Virus record (IMG/VR): IMGVR_UViG_3300048916_000082
Span: 1 to 49,955 of that record
Length of the DNA stretch: 49,955 bases
Reading direction: 5' to 3' (one strand)
Origin: a virus
Shown here: positions 7,666-16,242 of the stretch, piece after piece
Layout of the letters: each line of letters starts with the position of its first letter
Numbering within the stretch: position 1 is the stretch's first letter
The notes under the pieces: generated by a model
Database searches by the model: none
The model's input: the letters and a program-made list of their open reading frames with translations, nothing else
What the model was told of the DNA's origin: nothing
Made by a program: the position numbers and the translations under genes

Positions 7666-8069
7666 GCGTTGCCCGCCGTGAGAGTGAAGCTCGTCACCGA
7701 GAACGACTGCCCTGCGGCGAACGAGGTGTTGTCAACTTGCATATCCCCGCCGCCACCAGTCGCGGTCACCGTGCCCTGAATATGGCAAGTGGTGCCGGCG
7801 CTGTCATGAATGCGGAAGTGGGCCGCCGTGCCAGCGTTATCAGCGCTGGTATCCTGCCAAGTACCGCTCATCGCCTTGGTTCCGCTTGAGGCCGCCGCCA
7901 TCCAGTCGGAGGGGAGGGTGACCGTGGCGAGGACCGTGCCGGAGTTGGCTGCCGCGCAATTGGCCGGAGCCGCCCCGGTGCGGATGGTCAGGATGGCGCT
8001 GGTGCCGGTGGTCGATTCCACCGTGTCGAGGCGGGCGTTGCGGACCGCCGTGCTGTATTGGAGGGTCAT
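7662..8069 (-). CDS. putative virion decoration protein
   Basis: 135 residues, small-residue and beta-rich (MTLQYSTAVRNARLDTVEST, RTGAAPANCAAANSGTVLAT). A strong ribosome site (AAGGAG) precedes the ATG. Proteins of this form are common next to major capsid genes in alphaproteobacterial phages and are annotated as phage structural proteins. The exact role is not known to me. Confidence 0.6.
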   Translation of the reverse strand: MTLQYSTAVRNARLDTVESTTGTSAILTIRTGAAPANCAAANSGTVLATVTLPSDWMAAASSGTKAMSGTWQDTSADNAGTAAHFRIHDSAGTTCHIQGTVTATGGGGDMQVDNTSFAAGQSFSVTSFTLTAGNA

Positions 8070-8130
8070 CAGGTCTTCTCCTTGGCTCGTCGCGGAGCCA
8101 GGGTGCCGGCCCGCTCAACGGTCCCTAAAT

Positions 8131-8544
8131 TCATGCCATCGCTGCGCCGGCCTCGTGGAACAGCACGTCGATCTGCGTGGTCGAGACGCCCAGGCCGACC
8201 TCGGCGACATAATCGCCGGTCGTGTTGTCGGCCGCCGGACGGATGCCGCCGCCGGTGCCGCTGGCGTAGTAGGTCACGCCCACCGCCACCGTGGCGCCGA
8301 TCGTGATCTTGCCACGGGTGAGGATGGTCAGGGGCTGGTTGGCGGCCGCCGCATGCAGCGCGATACCGGCCGGCTTGCGCAGGTCGGCGGTGCCGCTGTT
8401 GACGTCGCAGAGCTTGTATGTGCGGGTGGCGGAGTCGAGTGCAACCACCTGACCGGCGGTGATCGCCGCGCCGGCGGTGACCTGCTTCTTGGTGGCCGAC
8501 GAAGCGGCGACGACATTGGCGGCGGTGATAGTCAGATCGGCCAT
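8131..8544 (-). CDS. capsid cement / decoration protein
   Basis: 137 residues, beta-rich: AGAAITAGQVVALDSATRTYKL, KPAGIALHAAAANQPLTILTRG. This looks like the decoration-protein folds encoded beside capsid genes (DUF2190-like). It shares its general pattern with the 155-residue protein at 9939-10406, on the other side of the major capsid gene. Confidence 0.65.
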   Translation of the reverse strand: MADLTITAANVVAASSATKKQVTAGAAITAGQVVALDSATRTYKLCDVNSGTADLRKPAGIALHAAAANQPLTILTRGKITIGATVAVGVTYYASGTGGGIRPAADNTTGDYVAEVGLGVSTTQIDVLFHEAGAAMA

Positions 8545-8617
8545 CTCGAGTTCTCCTTACGAAACGGGCCGCCGCGCGCATGGCGGGGCGGCCCGGTTGA
8601 TCCGTGGGTGCCGAGGC

Positions 8618-8809
8618 TTATTCGCCCGCGGGTTCGTCCTTGGCCGCGTCCTTGGCGGCCTTGGCGCCCGGCTTGGCGAACCACTCCTCCGCCGCCTCTT
8701 CGCCCTTAGCGAGATCCACATCGACCGTCTCGCCAGCCTCGACCATGACCAGCCCGTCAGCGGTGCGCAGGCCGCGGGGGCCGTCCGAGATGTTGGTGAA
8801 CTTCGCCAT
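8618..8809 (-). CDS. small capsid-region protein (63 aa)
   Basis: MAKFTNISDGPRGLRTADG followed by an acidic and alanine/lysine-rich C-terminus. Short proteins with this N-terminus occur immediately after capsid genes in many GTA-like and lambdoid head modules. The role is unknown and may be structural. Confidence 0.65.
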   Translation of the reverse strand: MAKFTNISDGPRGLRTADGLVMVEAGETVDVDLAKGEEAAEEWFAKPGAKAAKDAAKDEPAGE

Positions 8810-8821
8810 GCTCAGCGCTCC

Positions 8822-9922
8822 TCAGAAACTGTCGCGGTAGACGACCGCCTTTGGCAGCCGCACTTCGACCCCGCCCACGTTCATGATGCCGCCGACCTCG
8901 TAGGTCATGGACGACTTCTGGAACGGCGGGAGGAACTGGTGACCGCCACCGGGCAGGTGGAATTTAATCACCTCAGGGCTGTTCTCGTAGGCGATCATGC
9001 GGCGCGTGGAGCCGGTTCCGGCCGTCTCGAGCTCGCGGCTCTTGAGGATCTTGAGCCCCGCGCCGAAGACGTTGTTCGCCCGTAGGTAGGACAGGACGGT
9101 CATGTCGCTGCCCGAGGCCCGCGGCGTGGTCGCGATAGTGTCGAACGCGGTGGTCGGCAGGATCAGCGTGTCCGCGATGCTGGTTTCGCCGGTGCCGGTC
9201 TCCACCGCGGTCAGCGCTTCGTTGATATCGCGCAGGATCTGGTCGGTGGTCTTCGCGCTCCACAGCCGCGACGAGCCAGTGCCATCCGCCGCCACCTGGG
9301 CTGACGGTGCAGACCCGTTGTTGACCAGCCCGGTGCCGCCCTTTTCGGCCTCGCCACGCGGCGTCTTGCCGTTGATCGCGATGCCGTAGATGAACCTGTC
9401 GGCGGCGCGCTTGGCGGCGCGGGCCTTGTCGCTGGTCAGCGCCCGGCCGAGCATGGCAGCGCGCTGCAGCTCCTGCGTGTTCCACTCATAGCCGATACCG
9501 GCCAGGTAGTACGGCTTGGTGGCCTGGGCCATCCGGGTCGACGCATACGGCATGTCGAACCCGGCGCCGGCCAGGAACTCAGCCTGACCCACATCGTCGG
9601 CCGAGTAGACCAACGTGCCGATGTCCCACAGCGTCCCCGAGGTATCGACGGTCATGAACTGGTTGATGTCGAAGCTCGGATACCGGGTCATGTAGACCTC
9701 GGTCTCGATGCGGTAGAGCTGCGGCGTCAGGAAGGCGATGCCGACCTGGGCGTCGCTCAGGAACGCGTCGACCTTGTCACGGAAGGCAATGGCGTTCTGC
9801 GCGTCGCGTGCCGCCCACAGGCGGATGACATGCGCCTTCAGGTCCGCGTCAGCAGCCATGAACGCCAGCGGGTCGGTGATGCGCCCGGCGGCGGTGTCGA
9901 ACATGTTGGTGATGGCGTTCAT
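8822..9922 (-). CDS. major capsid protein (DUF2184-like)
   Basis: 366 residues. Sequence features such as DINQFMTVDTSGTLWDIGTL, YLAGIGYEWNTQELQRAAML, RAADRFIYGIAINGKTPRG and the C-terminal MTYEVGGIMNVGGVEVRLPKA are characteristic of DUF2184-type HK97-fold capsid proteins. It lies downstream of a DUF2213-type protease/scaffold, the usual partner of this capsid family. No N-terminal delta domain is evident: the scaffold is encoded separately. Confidence 0.85.
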   Translation of the reverse strand: MNAITNMFDTAAGRITDPLAFMAADADLKAHVIRLWAARDAQNAIAFRDKVDAFLSDAQVGIAFLTPQLYRIETEVYMTRYPSFDINQFMTVDTSGTLWDIGTLVYSADDVGQAEFLAGAGFDMPYASTRMAQATKPYYLAGIGYEWNTQELQRAAMLGRALTSDKARAAKRAADRFIYGIAINGKTPRGEAEKGGTGLVNNGSAPSAQVAADGTGSSRLWSAKTTDQILRDINEALTAVETGTGETSIADTLILPTTAFDTIATTPRASGSDMTVLSYLRANNVFGAGLKILKSRELETAGTGSTRRMIAYENSPEVIKFHLPGGGHQFLPPFQKSSMTYEVGGIMNVGGVEVRLPKAVVYRDSF

Positions 9923-9938
9923 CTCAGTCGTCGCCCCC

Positions 9939-10406
9939 TTAGCGCTTCACGATACGGCACACGCCGTCCGTGACAGTTTCGTCCGCGATCCAGCCGCTAT
10001 CGATGTGCGTGGCATCCGCCGCAGTGGCGCCGTAAAGGTCGGCCACGCCGCCGCCCTTGCCGATGGTCACGGCCGCGCCGTCGGTGATGGCGCCGGTGAT
10101 GTAGATGTAGATCGCCCCGCGCGGCATGATCGGCGCGGTCTCGTACTGCGGATAGGTGTCGGCGGTCTGGCCGGCGACGAGGCCGGGGCCCGCCGTGGCG
10201 ATCGTCCAGCCGAGCATGGTCGCGGCCGTGCCGACCGTGGCGGTGCAGCCGTGGTCGCCGCTGCCCCGAAACACCGGAACGCCGAAACCGATTCCGGCGG
10301 CGTCCTCGACCGTGCGCGAGATGCGGTTGGAGGTCTCGCCATTGGCGACCATGCCAGGATAACCCTTGGCAATGGTGCTCGAATAGGTGGTCTGAAGCTC
10401 AGCCAT
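9939..10406 (-). CDS. head decoration / structural protein (DUF2190-like)
   Basis: 155 residues: YSSTIAKGYPGMVANGETSN, GVPVFRGSGDHGC, then ITGAITDGAAVTIGKGGG. This is the structural protein commonly encoded between the DUF2213 protease and the DUF2184 capsid gene, usually regarded as a capsid-stabilising protein. Located 13 nt downstream of the scaffold stop. Confidence 0.7.
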   Translation of the reverse strand: MAELQTTYSSTIAKGYPGMVANGETSNRISRTVEDAAGIGFGVPVFRGSGDHGCTATVGTAATMLGWTIATAGPGLVAGQTADTYPQYETAPIMPRGAIYIYITGAITDGAAVTIGKGGGVADLYGATAADATHIDSGWIADETVTDGVCRIVKR

Positions 10407-10418
10407 CGATCAGGTCCC

Positions 10419-10934
10419 TTAGTACTGGGCCGCGCGAGCGAGGTCGCGGACGGTGGAGTTGTCGGTGACGGTCATGGTACGCACACCATCGGCGATCGCG
10501 CTGCGCAGGGGGTCCGCGGGCTTGACGTCGCGGGTCAGGACCGCGAACGACGCGGCGATCTGCTCGTCGTTCCAGTCCTTTGCGGCATCGCCCATCTTGG
10601 CCGAGACAACCGCCTGCATGATCGCGGCGGCATCGGCGTCCTCGGTGAACGTGACCCCCAGCGCCTTGGCCTTATCGCAGACCTGGGCATAGGCCTTGGC
10701 GGCGTCGCGCAGCTGGGCCGGGGTGACCTTGGCGTCGGCGACCTGCTGCTTGAGGGTGGCGATCTCGGCGTCGCGAGCGGCGAGGTCGGTCTCGATCGCT
10801 GCGATCTTGGTTTCAGCACCAGCCTTGGCGGAAGCAGCGTCGGCGAGCTGCCCAATCAGCTTGTTGATCGCCGCTTCCGCCGCGTCGGTGACCTCGAGCG
10901 GGAGTCCGTCGAAGGTGATCGTCTTGGTCGCCAC
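10419..10934 (-). CDS. nested scaffolding protein, internal in-frame start
   Basis: GTG at 10934 is in frame with the protease gene (225 codons in) and preceded by a near-consensus Shine-Dalgarno GGAGGAA about 6 nt upstream. The product would be 171 residues, starting MATKTITFDGLPLEV and consisting of the coiled-coil scaffold domain. A late-promoter-type site lies 50 nt further upstream. Nested scaffold genes within protease genes are known (lambda C/Nu3). That this one is used is inferred. Confidence 0.6.
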   Translation of the reverse strand: MATKTITFDGLPLEVTDAAEAAINKLIGQLADAASAKAGAETKIAAIETDLAARDAEIATLKQQVADAKVTPAQLRDAAKAYAQVCDKAKALGVTFTEDADAAAIMQAVVSAKMGDAAKDWNDEQIAASFAVLTRDVKPADPLRSAIADGVRTMTVTDNSTVRDLARAAQY

Positions 10935-11609
10935 TTGGCTTCCTCCATCAAAGGGCTTGGACGTCTCGCGACGTTCGCCGGTAGATTTATCGCTGTTGCT
11001 GTTCAGGTCATAGGTTCGCTGGTCGGCGAGGATGCGCTCGATCTCGGGCGAGGGGAGCGCAGCGCAGGTCGCGGCATCGCCGATCCGGCAGGTCGGCCCG
11101 GCGCGGCCTTTGTCGACCACGGCGACATGGTTGCCCCGGATCTGGCGCTGAACGGCCTGGTAGGCGGTGCCATCGGGGGCGGCGCCGTCTTCGAAGGCCA
11201 GCTCGCAGGCATAGCCGTTGCTGAGCTCGCGTTTGCCGGCCTCGACGTCGGCGATGGTCGCCGCATCCATCAGCACCAGGTCGAAGGCAAGGTGCTCGCC
11301 GTCGCGCAGAGCCTTGCCGACCACGCCCTTGGCATGCTGGCGCCAGTTGTCGGCGGTCACGGCATCGCGCGGGTGGTCGTTGGTGACCGGCTTCATCAGG
11401 AAGCTGGCGACGCTAGCCTGGTCGAAGACCTCACTCTCGGGGCGGTAGACGTTGACTGCGGCATCCGCTGCGAAGCGCTGGCCGGTCGGGTCCACCTCGC
11501 TGCCGCGGTAGGCGTAGACGCCGGCGCGGGCAGCGCGGGCCCGGGCAACGAGATAGCCGTCGGCGGTGCGGCGGGGCGCGTCTAGGGTGAGGGCGTCGGC
11601 AAAGAGCAT
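10419..11609 (-). CDS. prohead protease fused to scaffold (DUF2213-like)
   Basis: 396 residues. Residues 1-190 match the DUF2213 protease domain: AAVNVYRPESEVFDQASVAS, PVTNDHP, LSNGYACE and GNHVAVVDKGRAGP, the last being a strong family signature. A linker near residue 215 leads to an alanine/lysine-rich coiled coil (residues 226-396) expected to act as internal scaffold. The ATG at 11609 follows a late-promoter -10 by 6 nt with no Shine-Dalgarno. An internal promoter and GTG start inside the gene can make the scaffold part alone. Confidence 0.85.
   Translation of the reverse strand: MLFADALTLDAPRRTADGYLVARARAARAGVYAYRGSEVDPTGQRFAADAAVNVYRPESEVFDQASVASFLMKPVTNDHPRDAVTADNWRQHAKGVVGKALRDGEHLAFDLVLMDAATIADVEAGKRELSNGYACELAFEDGAAPDGTAYQAVQRQIRGNHVAVVDKGRAGPTCRIGDAATCAALPSPEIERILADQRTYDLNSNSDKSTGERRETSKPFDGGSQVATKTITFDGLPLEVTDAAEAAINKLIGQLADAASAKAGAETKIAAIETDLAARDAEIATLKQQVADAKVTPAQLRDAAKAYAQVCDKAKALGVTFTEDADAAAIMQAVVSAKMGDAAKDWNDEQIAASFAVLTRDVKPADPLRSAIADGVRTMTVTDNSTVRDLARAAQY
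10984..11017 (-). promoter_or_regulatory. putative internal late promoter (scaffold/capsid)
   Basis: GAACCTATG (11017-11009), 19 nt, TAAATC (10989-10984), inside the protease coding sequence in the linker between protease and scaffold domains. The spacing is identical to the intergenic sites. It would boost scaffold, decoration and major capsid transcripts. Confidence 0.55.
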
Positions 11610-11615
11610 GGCCCG

Positions 11616-11649
11616 AAATTACGGGCAGTGCTCGCCGGGGTGTAGGTTC
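11616..11649 (-). promoter_or_regulatory. putative phage late promoter (protease)
   Basis: GAACCTACA (11649-11641), 19 nt, TAATTT (11621-11616), 6 nt, ATG at 11609. It directly follows the TAG stop of the upstream gene. Confidence 0.65.
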
Positions 11650-11650
11650 G

Positions 11651-11905
11651 CTAAGGAGTTGGTTCGCGGACTTGCTGGAGCTTCGCCGGATCGAGCCCGA
11701 CTAGGGTGTGTGAGCCATCGGGCATCTCGAACGTGGCGTGCGCCAGCAGCAACGGCCCGTTCGGATCGGCCGCATGCCAGGATTCTATCAGGGGGCCTTT
11801 CGCGCCGACAGAGCGAAAGTAACCAAGCAGGGAGCCCTCGATTTTGAACACCGCGGCAGCGATGTCAGGATGGTTGAAGACGTGGTAGAAATCACCTTCT
11901 GTCAT
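11651..11905 (-). CDS. hypothetical protein (84 aa)
   Basis: MTEGDFYHVFNHPDIAAAVF with an ATGA overlap to the gene before it. Not recognised. The second half (ANGPLLLAHATFEMPDG-like strands) looks like a small beta protein. Member of a run of four tiny genes between head morphogenesis and protease genes. Confidence 0.6.
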   Translation of the reverse strand: MTEGDFYHVFNHPDIAAAVFKIEGSLLGYFRSVGAKGPLIESWHAADPNGPLLLAHATFEMPDGSHTLVGLDPAKLQQVREPTP

Positions 11906-12156
11906 CACCCTTCCTCCGTCGACACGTTGTCGCGCAAGGTCCAAATGAGAGGCGTCTGATACAGCGGCGTGCCATCTGGCCGAAGCGGTTCCCCCCAGAC
12001 CAACGGGAGCGGCTGTCCCTCCGTCGTGTCGATAGTGGGTCGCTGGTTGCCGTAGCCGAGTTGGAGAGGCGTTCCACGGCGACGCGGGCGCTCTGACCAC
12101 TCGTAGGCGGCCATCATGGCGGCGAAGATGACGAGGGTGGCGAGAGCTTGGATCAT
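11905..12156 (-). CDS. hypothetical membrane-anchored protein (83 aa)
   Basis: One N-terminal hydrophobic segment (MIQALATLVIFAAMMAAYEW) followed by RPRRRGTPLQLGYGNQRPTI, suggesting an N-out or N-in single-span anchor with a positively charged flank. No family recognised. ATGA overlaps at both ends. Confidence 0.6.
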   Translation of the reverse strand: MIQALATLVIFAAMMAAYEWSERPRRRGTPLQLGYGNQRPTIDTTEGQPLPLVWGEPLRPDGTPLYQTPLIWTLRDNVSTEEG

Positions 12157-12308
12157 CCGAAGAACCCCGTGTCCCGATGCAGCCTGCGCAGTCGCTTGGC
12201 GTACTGGTGGTCGGTCTCGCCCGATCGCGGACGCGTCTCACGGAAACGGCGGACGTAGGATTCGCCGAAGAGGATGTGGAGCAGGAGATCGAATGCAGCT
12301 CGGAGCAT
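12153..12308 (-). CDS. small basic protein (51 aa)
   Basis: Begins MLRAAFDLLLHILFGESYVR and continues with arginine-rich sequence. Very short, but its ATG overlaps the preceding stop and its stop overlaps the next ATG (ATGA both times), continuing an unbroken chain of coupled genes. Confidence 0.6.
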   Translation of the reverse strand: MLRAAFDLLLHILFGESYVRRFRETRPRSGETDHQYAKRLRRLHRDTGFFG

Positions 12309-12553
12309 CACGCTTCCCCCAGGGCGGTCGAGTTCACAGTTAACGTCGCGCGCTTCCCATCCGCGCTGAGGCCATCAGACTCCAGCCGCACGACCCGCCC
12401 ACCGCTGCCGTCAATCATGCCAAGCCCATCCAACGGAGTGTAGATGCCGGCCCGCATCTTCCGCAGTTGCTCGTCGACCTGATGTTGGGGGTAGCCGATG
12501 CGGCGCATGGTGTCGGCGCGCTCATCGAGTTCTGATTGAGAGAACCTGGGCAT
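12308..12553 (-). CDS. hypothetical protein (81 aa)
   Basis: MPRFSQSELDERADTMRRIG, then HQVDEQLRKMRAGIYTPLDG. Helical N-terminus, beta C-terminus. Unrecognised. Positioned 10 nt after the Mu-gpF-like gene and coupled to the next. Confidence 0.6.
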   Translation of the reverse strand: MPRFSQSELDERADTMRRIGYPQHQVDEQLRKMRAGIYTPLDGLGMIDGSGGRVVRLESDGLSADGKRATLTVNSTALGEA

Positions 12554-12562
12554 GCCCGCAGG

Positions 12563-13426
12563 CTACAGCACCTCGCCATCCAGCACCAGCACCCCCTGCG
12601 CCACGCACCCGCAGAACGGGGGGATCCCGGGCGCATCATCAGCCGGAATGGTCTCATCGCCGTACTTCTTGCCGCCGCCTCCGAACGTCACCTCGCGCCC
12701 GCTGTCCCGCTCGTAGAGCTTGTCGTTGCGGGCCCGATGCCACGACCGCGGGTGCAGCTTCCCGCTGTGCTTCCACCGGTACACCGAGAGCCCCGCCTCG
12801 CGCTGGCGCTGCGCATCGAGCGCGCTGGTCAGTTTCACCGCCTGGTCGGCTGCCACCCGATCGGCCCGCTTGCGCGCCATGCCAGTCGCCTCAGCGATCT
12901 GCTTGCCCACTTCGCGCGCTGGGGTGCGGGCCTGAATACCCCGGAACACCGCGTCTGAGATCCGCCCCTGTGCCTGCGCCGAGATATCCCGCACCAGCGC
13001 GACGTTGCGCGCGACAACGCCGTCGATCGGCTCCCTCGCGTCGGCCGGGCCGATCAAGTATCCAACATCGACGTTCACCCCGGCCAGCAGCGTGTTGCGC
13101 CAGCGCCAGCGGTGCCAGCCCTCCACCCGGAACGCCCATTCGCGCAGCGCCGGGGTGAGTTCGAGCACCAGGCGCTGCACTTCGTCGGCAAGGTCGCTGA
13201 ACAGGCGGGAGAGGTCGTCCATGCTGTCGGCGGTCAGCACGCGGACGAGCTCGGCGCCGTAGGCCGCCTCAATGCGGGACCGGGCGCCCAGCCACGGGGC
13301 AAGGATGCGGCGGTGGATTGCGGCGAGGGCCAACGCCTGCGCCCGGGTGGCGGTGATCGGGGCGAACGTGACGAGCTTTCGGCGGTTGCCGGCTCGGGTG
13401 GCCATCTGGGCGAGGTTGTAGCGCAT
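12563..13426 (-). CDS. head morphogenesis protein (Mu gpF / SPP1 gp7-like)
   Basis: 287 residues. The C-terminal half carries the minor head protein core: SDAVFRGIQARTPAREVGKQ, RADRVAADQAVKLTSALDAQ, SVYRWKHSGKLHPRSWHR and a C-terminal ADDAPGIPPFCGC motif. These are typical of the phage head morphogenesis domain (PF04233). Such proteins are packaged minor capsid components. The ATG overlaps the portal stop. Confidence 0.85.
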   Translation of the reverse strand: MRYNLAQMATRAGNRRKLVTFAPITATRAQALALAAIHRRILAPWLGARSRIEAAYGAELVRVLTADSMDDLSRLFSDLADEVQRLVLELTPALREWAFRVEGWHRWRWRNTLLAGVNVDVGYLIGPADAREPIDGVVARNVALVRDISAQAQGRISDAVFRGIQARTPAREVGKQIAEATGMARKRADRVAADQAVKLTSALDAQRQREAGLSVYRWKHSGKLHPRSWHRARNDKLYERDSGREVTFGGGGKKYGDETIPADDAPGIPPFCGCVAQGVLVLDGEVL

Positions 13427-14868
13427 CAGGCGCTTCCCTTGCCGCCTCCCTTGGCAGCGCGGCGAGGTGGGGCCGGGTCCACTCGGCCGCCGCCTGCCTT
13501 GCCAGATGCCGGATCACCTCCCTTCGCCGCTAACTCCTCAGCGGTCAGAAGGTCCGCCTCGTCGCCGGGCGGCGCTTCGCCTGCTGCTTCCGCGTCCTCG
13601 AACGCCTTCTCCGACCCCGGCCACTGGCCCGATTCAGTGATCGCGTTCTTCGCCATGTCGGCGAGCGCCACGTCGGGGAACAGCCCGGTGTCGGCGTAGG
13701 TTTTGACGGTGGTCGCCCGCTTGGACTCGATCTCGGCCGCGTCCTTCGGTGACAACTGGCTGAGCGGGTTGAACCGGAACCACACGTCGGAGGGCCGCGA
13801 GCCGAGCGCCGAGCGGATCAGCACCTCGTCGATCCGCTCCAGCGCCGGCGCGACGAGCTCGTCCTGCCGCGCCGCGATCATCGCGTGATAGTCGCGCTCC
13901 TCGCCGTCCCCGGTCGATTGTAGGCCCTTGGGCGACTGGCCGAGCAGGCGGGTGACCGGGATATCGGCCGCGCCAGCCACAACCTGCAGGTAGCTGGTGA
14001 TGATATCGGGAATGCCGGCCCAGGTGATCTGTTTTTGTTCCCATTCCTCGGCGCCATCGAGTACCAGGGCGCGCCAGGTCGACTTCCCCGCCGCCGCGGT
14101 GCCGAGCCGCTGCAAGAGCTTCTGCTCGTACTCGGCTGAGCCGATGCTCGCCATCAGGTCGGGGATCTTGATGATATCGATCTTGGCCTCGTCGATCAGC
14201 GCGGCGAACCCGTCCTGGGCGAGGTCGGCGTTCTTCAGCGCGGTCTGGATCGACTGGTAGAGCGGATCGCCCCAGAACGGATCGACATTGCCGTAGACCG
14301 ATCCGTCCGGCGCGCGCTGCCCGACCAGCGGCACGACCCGCGACGGGTGGATGGTGATCTGGCGGCCATTGCCCGCCTGCAGCGACCATGCCTCGGGTTC
14401 GCCGAACCACGGGCTCTCCGGATCGGTGATGATCTGGCCGGCGCTGATCTGGTGGCGGCCGAACACGTGGAGCCAGGCGAGCGAATCCTTGCCCACGGCT
14501 TCGAGGTCCAGCGGCTTGCCGGGGTCGGCCTCGCCCTTGATTCCCATGACGATTGCGCCGCCGCCCCACAGCCGCGCCAGCACCAGAGCGCGCTTGACCT
14601 TGTCGCGCAGCTGCAGCTTGCGCTCGACCCGCTCCAGCGCCTCGATGTCGGTGTCCTCGGCCTGCCACGAGCGCCACGCGCGGGTCATATCGAGCGGCGG
14701 AATGTCGATGATCTTGCGCATCAGCCACGAGGTCCGATACGCCGCCTCGGCCTGCTGCGGGGTGACCGGCACGAAGTGGTAGCCGGCGTAGGTCGCGCGG
14801 TCGACGCTGGTACCCATCCCCGACATAACGTTGGAGAGCTTATCGAAGAAGGAGAGGACCTTGCCCAT
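13426..14868 (-). CDS. portal protein (DUF1073-like)
   Basis: 480 residues. N-terminal VMSGMGTSVDRATYAGYHFV, YRTSWLMRKIIDIPPLDMTR, LVLARLWGGGAIVMGI, then LLGQSPKGLQSTGDGEERDY and LSQLSPKDAAEIE are signatures of the DUF1073 portal family. It would form the dodecameric DNA channel. Lies between large terminase and head morphogenesis genes as expected. The ATG at 14868 sits 7 nt after a late-promoter -10 without Shine-Dalgarno. The C-terminal 40 residues are low complexity. Confidence 0.85.
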   Translation of the reverse strand: MGKVLSFFDKLSNVMSGMGTSVDRATYAGYHFVPVTPQQAEAAYRTSWLMRKIIDIPPLDMTRAWRSWQAEDTDIEALERVERKLQLRDKVKRALVLARLWGGGAIVMGIKGEADPGKPLDLEAVGKDSLAWLHVFGRHQISAGQIITDPESPWFGEPEAWSLQAGNGRQITIHPSRVVPLVGQRAPDGSVYGNVDPFWGDPLYQSIQTALKNADLAQDGFAALIDEAKIDIIKIPDLMASIGSAEYEQKLLQRLGTAAAGKSTWRALVLDGAEEWEQKQITWAGIPDIITSYLQVVAGAADIPVTRLLGQSPKGLQSTGDGEERDYHAMIAARQDELVAPALERIDEVLIRSALGSRPSDVWFRFNPLSQLSPKDAAEIESKRATTVKTYADTGLFPDVALADMAKNAITESGQWPGSEKAFEDAEAAGEAPPGDEADLLTAEELAAKGGDPASGKAGGGRVDPAPPRRAAKGGGKGSA

Positions 14869-14875
14869 GGCCCCG

Positions 14876-14909
14876 AACTTACGGCGGGGCGGGGCGGGGC
14901 TGTAGGTTC
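14876..14909 (-). promoter_or_regulatory. putative phage late promoter (portal)
   Basis: GAACCTACA (14909-14901), 19 nt, TAAGTT (14881-14876), 7 nt, ATG at 14868. The TGA stop of the terminase gene merges into the motif (TGAACC). Confidence 0.65.
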
Positions 14910-16242
14910 AGACGTTGTCGAGGGAATAGTTCGAGCCGGTTAGCATCAGTTCGGTCAGCGCCCAGACCAGCGCGTCGGCCCGGTCAGGCGAGCCTTCACC
15001 GACGTAGCCTGACGCGGTGAAGTTGCACATCTGGTCCTCGAGATCGGCGAAGTGGCCGACGTGGCTGACCTTGCCCTGCTCGTAGAGCGCAGCGATCGGC
15101 TCGGCGCGTACCGACTTGCCCCGGCTCGCGACCACCTCCTTGTACGGCACGCGCTTATCGGCGGTTCGGATCACGAATTCGACCATCGCCCCGCCGTAGT
15201 TTCGCTCGCCGATGATCCGGTCTGCCTGGTGGCGGTGGTACATCTCCACCGCCCGCCGCCCCCAGCCATCCGGGCTCATCTGGCAGGTCGCGTCCTCGAA
15301 CACGTAGCCGCGGCCGTCGACTCCGATCCCGGCCACAACGATGCCGATGTCGTCGCCGGTGTCGTCGCCCTTGGTGCCCGAGGGGTCGACCGCAACGACG
15401 ATCCGGCGCATCCGCGGCGCCTGGTCGGGGGTGACGCGGGCGGCGTCGATGCCGTGGATCGTGCGCCCGTCCTCGGCCTTGCGGTCCTCCAGCGTCCACA
15501 GCGCGCCGTTGACCTCGGTGGCCCATTCGCCGGCTTGAAATCGCAGCCGCTTGGCCGCGCTCATGCCGCCGAGGATGTCGAAGTACTTATCTGGCAGGTT
15601 GTCCCGGTTGTCGTCGGGATTGATCTGCATCTCGGCATAGTCGGCCGGGTCCGCGACCTTCTCCTTGGTCCCCGGCTTCAGCCCGGCCTTGAACAGCTGG
15701 TACGACCAATGAAGCTTCGAAGGCGGATTACAGTCGAAGTAGGCCTTGAGCGGCAGATGCGTGCGGCCGGCGGCCTTGGCGATCTCGGGATGCAGTTCGC
15801 ATTTCTGCGCGAGGCGGCTCATCGCGGTCTCGATCGAGCCCCACGGGATCTGTGAGCTCTCGTTGAAGTACAGCGTCGCGTACTCCTGCCCGAGCACTTT
15901 TTCGACCCGTTCCTTATCGTCGAGGCCGCCAATCCAGAACTGCGAGCCGCCCGGCAACTCGAGGTAGAAATCGGTCTTGTCGAAGCGGTGGGGCACGCCG
16001 GGAAAGCACGTCGCCATCACCTTGGGCATGGTGTCCGACCACAGGCTGGTCTTGATGTGGTTGAAGCGGAAGCGGAAGGCGGCATGGCGCGAACCAGGCG
16101 CGTTGATCCCGCGCTGGATGATCGCGCGGGTGAGCAGGAAGGTCTTGCCCGACCGCGAGCCGCCGCGGAGCATGATGTTGCTGGCGGGACCGGCGAGGAG
16201 GCGGTTGGCTTCACGCTGCTTGGGGGTGAGGGTGGCGGTCAT
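14908..16242 (-). CDS. terL: terminase large subunit
   Basis: 444 residues. Walker A GGSRSGKT at 27-34, Walker B YATLYFNE at 121-128 with catalytic Glu128, and the RNase H-like nuclease domain starting at VVAVDPSGT (Asp286) with further acidic residues near 316-317. It packages DNA into proheads together with the small subunit upstream. ATGA overlap with the zinc-motif gene. Confidence 0.95.
   Translation of the reverse strand: MTATLTPKQREANRLLAGPASNIMLRGGSRSGKTFLLTRAIIQRGINAPGSRHAAFRFRFNHIKTSLWSDTMPKVMATCFPGVPHRFDKTDFYLELPGGSQFWIGGLDDKERVEKVLGQEYATLYFNESSQIPWGSIETAMSRLAQKCELHPEIAKAAGRTHLPLKAYFDCNPPSKLHWSYQLFKAGLKPGTKEKVADPADYAEMQINPDDNRDNLPDKYFDILGGMSAAKRLRFQAGEWATEVNGALWTLEDRKAEDGRTIHGIDAARVTPDQAPRMRRIVVAVDPSGTKGDDTGDDIGIVVAGIGVDGRGYVFEDATCQMSPDGWGRRAVEMYHRHQADRIIGERNYGGAMVEFVIRTADKRVPYKEVVASRGKSVRAEPIAALYEQGKVSHVGHFADLEDQMCNFTASGYVGEGSPDRADALVWALTELMLTGSNYSLDNV

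Noticed and set aside
9738-11585. 615-codon plus-strand ORF
   Set aside because: Antisense to the capsid and protease genes, whose minus-strand products have clear family signatures.
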